Assembly: GCA_965153455.1 (NCBI GenBank)
Contig: OZ234499.1
Location: 4,881,577 to 4,945,576 of the forward strand
From: Sphagnum compactum
Taxonomy: Eukaryota; Bryophyta; Sphagnopsida; Sphagnales
DNA length: 64,000 nucleotides
Reading direction: 5' to 3'
A program made the position numbers and the translations under genes. How positions within the stretch are numbered: the first letter of the stretch is position 1; each line of letters opens with the position of its first letter. The notes under the pieces were generated by a model. It was not told the origin of the DNA and did no database searches. It saw only the letters and a program-made list of their open reading frames with translations. This document shows, in pieces, positions 56,676 through 64,000 of the stretch.

Positions 56676-59600
56676 TTGTGGCAAATTTTTAAATTTTTTT
56701 TTAAAAATTTAAAAAATGAGAAGAATTTTTGAGAGAATATTAAAATTTCAAAATATTTGCAAAGTGGAAAAATTCGCCAAAATATTATTCACTTAGTTAA
56801 GCACTAATATTATTTTATTTTTGGAAGTATGTTGAAAATTCTGAAAATAACATACATGCCACGAGCCAAAAATCTGAATGAAAGCTCTCAAGTGCGATAG
56901 ATAGCTTCATTATTTAGTATAATGTTAAATTGTAAAACATTGCAATAGCTTCATCATTTAGTATAAAGTTAAATTATAAAACATTATTATTATTATTACG
57001 ACTAAACCTAATTGATCAAAATAAATAAATTATTAAGCACCTTGCTACCAAACCCACCACCTACATTATTACTAGAGTAATAATGTGCATTTGGGAAGTC
57101 CACATAGAAAGTGCAAGCCGTGGACTATAGACATAGCCACCTTGTGTGCATTTGGCCACGACGGTTGTGCACACTTTGCCAAGGTGCACACCATGCTAGG
57201 TAGGTCATACTTTAGATGTTTTGCTGAAGAAGGCATCACTCAAATGTGTTATAGAATAACTTGGATGTGTTCACTTTTACTCCTTCTAGAATGAACTATT
57301 TAAGGTTTTGTAAGGTTTAAGGTTTAGGGTATCATTTACTAGATGGGGGGTATCATTGTAGTAGAGAGTTCTATGTTCAATATGCCTTTAGACAATCACA
57401 CTCTAGATATAGAGCTTTTGCACTTTATAAAGTGGAAAAAAAGACATTTGTATAGTGATGTTCACTCTTTGTCATTTTCTCCTTGTTGTTCTTCCTTCCT
57501 TCCTTCCTTCCTTTTGTCACGAAGTGGTGGTAATGTCCAAAGGGAAAACAACCTCCAACAACATTCAAGTTCATAATTCTTTAACACCTAACCGTTAGAG
57601 AAAGCCAAATATGTACGACTAGTGGAAGAAATTGGTCCACCCCGATGACCACATGATTTACTTATGAGTTAAGACCTAATATAAATTGTTTCTCAACATG
57701 ATGTAAGCTTGTCAAACTTTTATTGCAAAGAAAAAGCTCACAACAATAAGAAGAAGGAAGAAGTGTACGAAAACTTAGAACTCCCTTATGCATTGCTATG
57801 TGTTCAATACCCATTTTTGGCCTAGAATTCAGGCTAATGTCAGGTGCATGAAACATGAGTTGACCTAAAGAATAGAAGTTTTTCCATACTCCTTTCCAAG
57901 AAAGGATGCCTTTCTAGTTTATGGGCTTCCACAAATTAACTAGCTACCAACTAGAGGTTTATAATTGACTTTCAGTTAATCTCTAGTTAACCCCCCAGTC
58001 TACTCACCTTTTTTTTTTTTTTTTTTTCAAAGACATGTATTTCAATTTTGGTTCAAGTTTCATATATAGAATAAAACCAAGAACCCAAGTTCTTAAAACC
58101 AAATTTAAAAAATCTGGTTTTGCTTCTAAAAATGAGATCGGGCTTAGTTTGGCTCTTACTAACTAGAACCAAAATTGGCCTCACCCACCAAAGCAGGTAC
58201 CCACCCAACAACACTAATAATATTGAATATAAGGAAGTTTTTTTTTTTCCTAAGTTGTCTATCCTCTCGTTACATAGAGCTTACCGTTTTAGCTTCACCT
58301 TACCTTCCCCCTCTCCATATGAAGAGAGGGTGGGGTTTGTTCTATCACTTTTTTTTTGAGTATGCAATTCTTGCAATTATTGGGATATGCTTTGTAGGGA
58401 TTTAGTGATTTTAATTCTCACTAATAATATATTTTTATATATTATTTTCAATAACTTGTAATATATTTTCATTATCTTTTCAAAAGCCAACGATGAGTGC
58501 CGAGGTTGAATTTTGAGTCCACAAAGATGGTAGCGGTGAAGACCTTCTCGTACATTCATTGTTTGCCATAGCAAAGAAGAAAGTAGATTGGGAGGTTATG
58601 GGGGTAGATTTGCTTGTAATTTGGGGGGGAGGGTAGTTCACTATGCAGCCAAATGGCTCCCAAGTTGGCAAGCACTAAGTATCACATGTTGTAATTTTAA
58701 GTAATAAGTAACTAGTGCTTGGTTTTACATGTTTTAGTGTCAAAAATCATATTAATGCATTGTAATTTGTTTAAATTATTTTTACATGATGTTTCAAAAT
58801 ATATAAATTATAAAAACATGTGGAATATTTTGAATGAAATCTAATAAATATAAAGTACTCAAAAGCACACACAAAGCACTATAACCAATGCTTTTATTAT
58901 TTTTACATTAAAAAAACTTAAATGCTTTCAAAACAACATAATCAAGTATAATGATTATTATTTAATAATACAAGTATTATTGTAGATTTGAAACAATTTT
59001 TTGCAATCACAAGGTAGGGAAGGGCCGAGAAAAAAAATCCAACAAGTAGTTACCAAAGGTAAGTTGGGGACATATTAGAACCTTTTTTTTGTAGGTAGGT
59101 GAGTATTACCATGTCCATCAAGGTGATCGGGTTGTTGGTTTAGGGTAGAGGCAATATGGAGGTAAGTAGGTTGGTGTGGTGAGAGTTGGAAAACAAAAAA
59201 ATAAAAATAAAAAAATCGATCACAGGGTTCATAATATCTTGATGGATTTGGCACACGAATGTCGAATAATTAATTTAATTTTTAGTTTCCTAATTCGGCG
59301 CTTGAGTTTTTAATTTTGAAATTTTTTAAAAATAAAAAATAAATTTATTGTTTAAAAATACTTTTGTCAATTTATTGTTTCAAACAATTTGAACTCTTTT
59401 AGAAATTGTTTTTTTTTTGCCTATTTCTTTGTTCATCATCAGGCTTATGTCAGGGGACTTTAGGGTTTTCTCTAAAATAGACGGCTTATGGGGGTTGGGG
59501 CTTCACAACTGTTTGGTTTTTTGTGTTGTATGAAGAAAAGATTCTTCTGGAAGTAGTGATAAGTAAGTAGGTAAGTTTCTCTCTCTCTCTCTCTCTCTCT

Positions 59601-60859
59601 TTTTGTCTTTTTGTGAGCTTTGGGAAAGAGATTTTTTTGTTGTTTGTACAAAATTGGGGGTTGTTGAACATGCGGGTTGAAGGTTGGTGGGATCACAACA
59701 CATTATGACTCAGTCAAGCCCAGAGATGGCCAAAACCAAAAAAAAAAAAAAAAAAAACACAAATAAAGGCAAAATTCAATGAAAAATTGTGCACCCGATG
59801 GCTCTCCACTTCTTGTTGTTCATTGCAATTACTTGTTTAGGTAGTTGTCGGGGATGCAACTAAAATGATTTAAATTTTTATTTGTTTTGGGGGGGCGGGG
59901 GGAGATGGATACAACCCCGATATTCCTATGAGCTTCTAGAAATCTTTGCAAAGAGGGAAGGAAGTGTAGTTAATTTTCAGAAGCTTCTATGAATTTGATT
60001 GATTTGGTTTCTTTTGCCAGGCCAGAGAGCATCATCTTCTTCTTCTTTTAATTTAACGTCAATACCCGGACCAGAGAGATCCATCCTGAACCTCCTATTT
60101 TCTCTCTCTCAGTAGACTTGGCAAATTTGTACCCACTAGATTAGCAGTCTGTGATGTGGCCTTCTCTGGTATCATAAAATTTTCATGAACCCCACCTCAT
60201 CATTCTTCTTCTTCTTCTTCTTTCTTCTTCATTGTAGCCAATTTTACATGATTGGTTTCTAAACTTTCCTGACAACAATTGAGTGGGCTCCATTCCATTT
60301 GCAAGTGAATTTTTTCAAAAGCTTTGCACAATTTTTTTAATATTTTCAGAAAATTTGTTATAAATTTCCACAACATTTTTTTTTTGGTTTCAAAAAAATC
60401 AAAATTTTTGTGAATGAAAATAAAGAATCTTTGAGAACATTTCAGAATAGAAATTCCCATTTTTTTGGACCATAATTAATTAATTAATTAATTATAATTA
60501 AATATTCCACAGACAATGTGTTGAAGCTGAGAGCTTGTACTACTACTATGGTACTAAAAAGCCCTTTGTTGTCTATTCCTCGTTTACAAACTCGAATGTA
60601 AGTAATAAGCTCATGGGCAAAGGCATTCTGCTTTCGGAAATGTCCCCACATCGATCATTTTCTGGGAACAATAGAGCATTATGCCAAAATTGTCAGAATA
60701 ATAGGGGCATTCTAACAAGGCATTACATCCTAGAAAATGCCTTGAAACCAAAGGTTCCACTAAACGTTAAACTTTGTTGCTTCTACTAATTACGTGGGTG
60801 ACTCCTCCCGCGTAAAAATAAAAAATAAATTATTTATTTATTTTTATTTTGGTGAAAAT

Positions 60860-60947
60860 GTTCTCCACTTATCACTTGTAATGGGTGGGTCAATTCACAT
60901 GTAGTTCGTCCTCCTTGGGTCACCTCTACATGTGATAAGGGGAGAAC
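60860..60947. repeat. Short MITE-like foldback
   Basis: GTTCTCCACTTATCACTTGTA (60860-60880) pairs with TACATGTGATAAGGGGAGAAC (60927-60947) with two mismatches, enclosing about 46 bp. Adjacent TTTATTTATTTTTATTTT could be a preferred insertion site. No coding content. Confidence 0.65.
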
Positions 60948-63900
60948 TTTGGGCAAATCATATGAGATAAAATTGAAGTACCAAGAAATTAAAAGATAAG
61001 GAGGAACCCCAAAAAAAAAATTAAAAAAAAAATTGGCTTAAACTAATAACCCTTTTTTGAAGATTGTGGTTACCTATTCATTGAACAATTCAAAAATATT
61101 GATTACATGTTTGTGTATATATTTAATAGTCAAGAATTAATTAAACACTTTGATCCTTGGATTCTAACGTTGGATTTGGTTTATAAAAGTTATCACAAAG
61201 AAAATTCAAGTTTTTTTTTCATTTTAAATTAAATAAATATCCAAGGGTTGCTTAATGTAAAGTTTGGGATCTATCTGTGTCAAACGACAATTCTTAAAGA
61301 TTATTAGATAATTGTCCAACCTATTTTTTATCATTTTATTATTATCTAATGTTTTAACGTATATTGTCCATTTTGTGACGTTCTTGATATGAAACATGTT
61401 ATGCACCTTACATGAGTACATGACAAAACTACGCACCTTGAAAGTTGATATAAAAAATGTTACAATTTGTTCCCAAAACAAGAAGAAACATCTTTTTTTT
61501 TAAATTCATCATTCTTACAATGAAGGACATCTAACATCTCTTTCTCCCCCGCTATCATTTTTTCTTCTTTGAAGTGGCAAGACCCACACTAACAAGTGCA
61601 CACAAAGAACACCAAGAAAGGTAAAAAAACCAACATTGAATGTCATAATTCTCTTTCACATTTGAAACCAAGATCAATCCAAAAACAAAAATACTTAACC
61701 CTGAAAAGAAAATAAGGGAAAAAAAGAAAGAAAGGAGACCTAACACTAACAGGTTGAAATGAATAAGAGAAAATCAATGAAGATGATAAAAAAATCATGT
61801 GATGATTTTATTACATATATAGAAGAAGAAGAAAAAAAAAAGATGAAAAATCTCTTGTGAAAATGGAGATAAGAAAAGTCAAGAAGTAACAAAAACACAC
61901 AAAATTAATGACAAATGGAAACTTGGGTTGCACTCGTCCCTATAATGTTCCACGTCAACCCTAATCCACACATAAATATAAAACTTAAACATGATGAGAA
62001 ATGCCTTAATATTTGTTGATTTGATTTTAAGGTCAAATGTCACCAACCTTGGTTTTCTCTAAACTTGATTTTAGTCCAAATTTTGAAGTACATGCATGAT
62101 TTAAAGCAAGTCTTATAATGATTCTTCCACCATAGAGACCTTTTGAATTGGGTTTTGAGAATTGAGCATGAACTCAAACACAAACAAAAACTTGTAAGCA
62201 TCCAACCTTATAATAGGTTTAACCATTTTGCTATTGTGCCAAAATGAAATGTGTCAAATGTTTTTTTGGCCATGGTGCTCAAATTGAAGAAAAAAAAGGG
62301 ATGAATTGGGTGGTTGTGATTGTGTTATTTAGGTTTCCTTTTTTCGGGGCCTTCATCATTGGTGTTGTTTTTTATTATTGCTAGTATCCACTAACTATGT
62401 GGCTTAAGAGTTTTGAAGTTTATAAACTTGAAGAAAAGAAAAGACTTATTTTGAGGTAGACCCAATTTCGGGTACAAAACCTTAAACTCTTAATTTCCAA
62501 TCTTTTGATTTTAAATTGGAAATGATTACATGGTGCATTTTTTTTGTTGAAGGCTTTACCCTTCATTTCAAAGAATAAAGGAAATTATAGGTTTTTTCAT
62601 GTTGGAATGTGCCCTTCAATCCCAAATATTTGTGTTGTTTTATGTGTTAGATTCCTACAAATGTTAATCAAGTGGGACAAAATTCACTAAAAGTAAAAAA
62701 ATGTCCAATAGTAGAAGTGATAAGCAATGGGCTTATTTACCATTCAAAGCTATATTGAACAATCTAAACAAAAAAGATTTGAAAAAATCATTTTGATTTA
62801 ATAATAAATCACAATGCTTAAGACCCAAGGTAAAGGTTGCATATGGCTAAATAAATAAATTTTATGTTACCACATAATCAAATGGACTAAAATATTAATG
62901 AAAAAAATGGGCATAAAGTAGATATGGCAAACACTAACCAATAGAGTTAATGGTTTTTGACCTAGTAATCTATTGTTGGACATTTCATTTACATGGAATT
63001 AAATGACATTATGCTAGAATTCAACTTGATGAGTATTGGTTTTATCAACATGACTCAATGGCTTCTAAATATCTAGAATCAATGTAAACAAATTAAATTA
63101 AGGAAACGTTTTAATTAATTAATAATTGGTTTATGGTCAATATTTAGTGAAGAAAAAAATACAAATTGACATAATTTCACATAAATGTTTTTGAAATTTT
63201 GGATTTGCTCTTGATAATTCTACATATAGCATTGGAAAATAAACTTAGATTGGCAAAATTAGGTTGCAAGAAGATTAGTTGAATGGCTAAAGTTAAGATG
63301 ATAAAGTCAAATAAGGGTTGATTAAACACTTAGTTTAATTTTGTGATATTAGATGTTGAAGGTTGAAGGGGTCAAATAAATGGTTTAATGTACTTGATAT
63401 TGAGGTAGGATAGCTTTGAGAATTAATAGTTTGGCAAATGAGATTAAAACATGCATTATTACGTTGGATTTTTGAGAAAGGAGAAAGTCTCCATGGTTGT
63501 TTGATTAATGTTTGAATATGATTTTTTTTTGGTTAGGTGATTTCAAACCAATCTATTGTCAGGGTATGCCATTCTTTGTTATTTACCTTTCAAATCCTTA
63601 ATTAATTATTATTTATTAAATTTCAAATGATAAATAAAAATAGAGAAAACTACAATACATTTACAAAGTGATTTTTTCATAGGTTTTATTAACCATGATT
63701 TCAAGGTATTTGAGTTCATTCTTACAAACTTGGTTCTCTAAATGAAAGAGAAGAGAAAAAAATAGCATAGGTCTTAGTTTTGTGAAAGAAAATGTATGTG
63801 GCTCCCATTTATTTATTTATTTTTAATTTCAAAGGGGGATACACCAATTGTGCTTGGACAAGATCTATCCTTCATCCATTTGAAACTCAAGTTTTCAAGG

Positions 63901-64000
63901 AATGGAAATAATAACATGATACATATTAACATCATATGTCCATGTATGTTTGTATGATGTATCAATGATGGTACGACAAAAAAAAAAGGTGAATATGAAT

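Larger units (their letters stand above)
55993..64000. other. AT-rich gene desert
   Basis: No gene is supported over 8 kb. Content includes dispersed-repeat copy E (56535-56675), a (AT)n run at 56592-56611, (TTCC)n at 57492-57514, poly-T at 58009-58027, (TC)n at 59577-59601, poly-A at 59739-59757, a G-rich run at 59889-59901 and a foldback at 60860-60947. The 84-codon open stretch at 60535-60789 has no recognisable domain. Confidence 0.6.

Noticed and set aside
60535-60789. 84-codon open frame as a small gene
   Set aside because: No domain, no neighbouring regulatory sequence, and composition similar to surrounding desert; it opens in a TACTAC simple run.

Overview
This is nuclear DNA from a land plant. 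The evidence is a plant-specific double-trihelix transcription factor, a full-size pleiotropic-drug-resistance (PDR/ABCG) transporter with a plant-type exon structure, TTTAGGG-type telomere-like strings, and Copia, CACTA and pogo-type transposon remains. Gene density is very low (about three supportable genes in 64 kb), intergenic DNA is strongly AT-rich, and a reverse-transcriptase relic with a GIPMG signature is present. I infer a large-genome plant, possibly a fern or other non-flowering lineage, but the sequence does not settle this.

Layout. 1-6.3 kb is moderate-GC decayed sequence: a frameshifted GIPMG-type reverse transcriptase flanked by related repeats, a fragment of an unidentified conserved plant protein, and a WD-repeat-like fragment. 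6.4-8.0 kb (minus) is an intronless double-trihelix gene with about 1.5 kb of low-complexity upstream DNA, then a decayed AGCCTAAG-type array at 9.7-10.0 kb. 11.3-11.9 kb is a 35-bp satellite array headed by an inverted unit. 15.5-23 kb is a transposon graveyard: a pogo/Tigger-like transposase pseudogene and a minus-strand Copia element interrupted by a complete non-autonomous CACTA element with its 3-bp target duplication. 23-34.5 kb is an AT-rich desert. 35.1-37.1 kb (minus) holds a small basic protein gene with a duplicated, CT/GA-rich upstream region. 37.2-45.2 kb is desert with foldbacks, dispersed repeats and a second, degenerate block of the 11-kb satellite. 45.3-54.3 kb (minus) is an intact 20-exon PDR transporter of 1513 residues, with a TATA box and a pair of TGACG motifs upstream, a tRNA-like segment, and another tandem array at 55.7-55.9 kb. 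56-64 kb is desert.

The three genes show no obvious shared pathway: a nuclear DNA-binding protein, a small basic protein of unknown role and a plasma-membrane exporter. I found no convincing new multi-gene system. The best leads are the GIPMG-type reverse transcriptase relic, a dispersed repeat family with a conserved reading frame (one copy in a transporter intron), the nested Copia/CACTA structure, and the tandem arrays lying 1.4-1.9 kb upstream of two of the genes.
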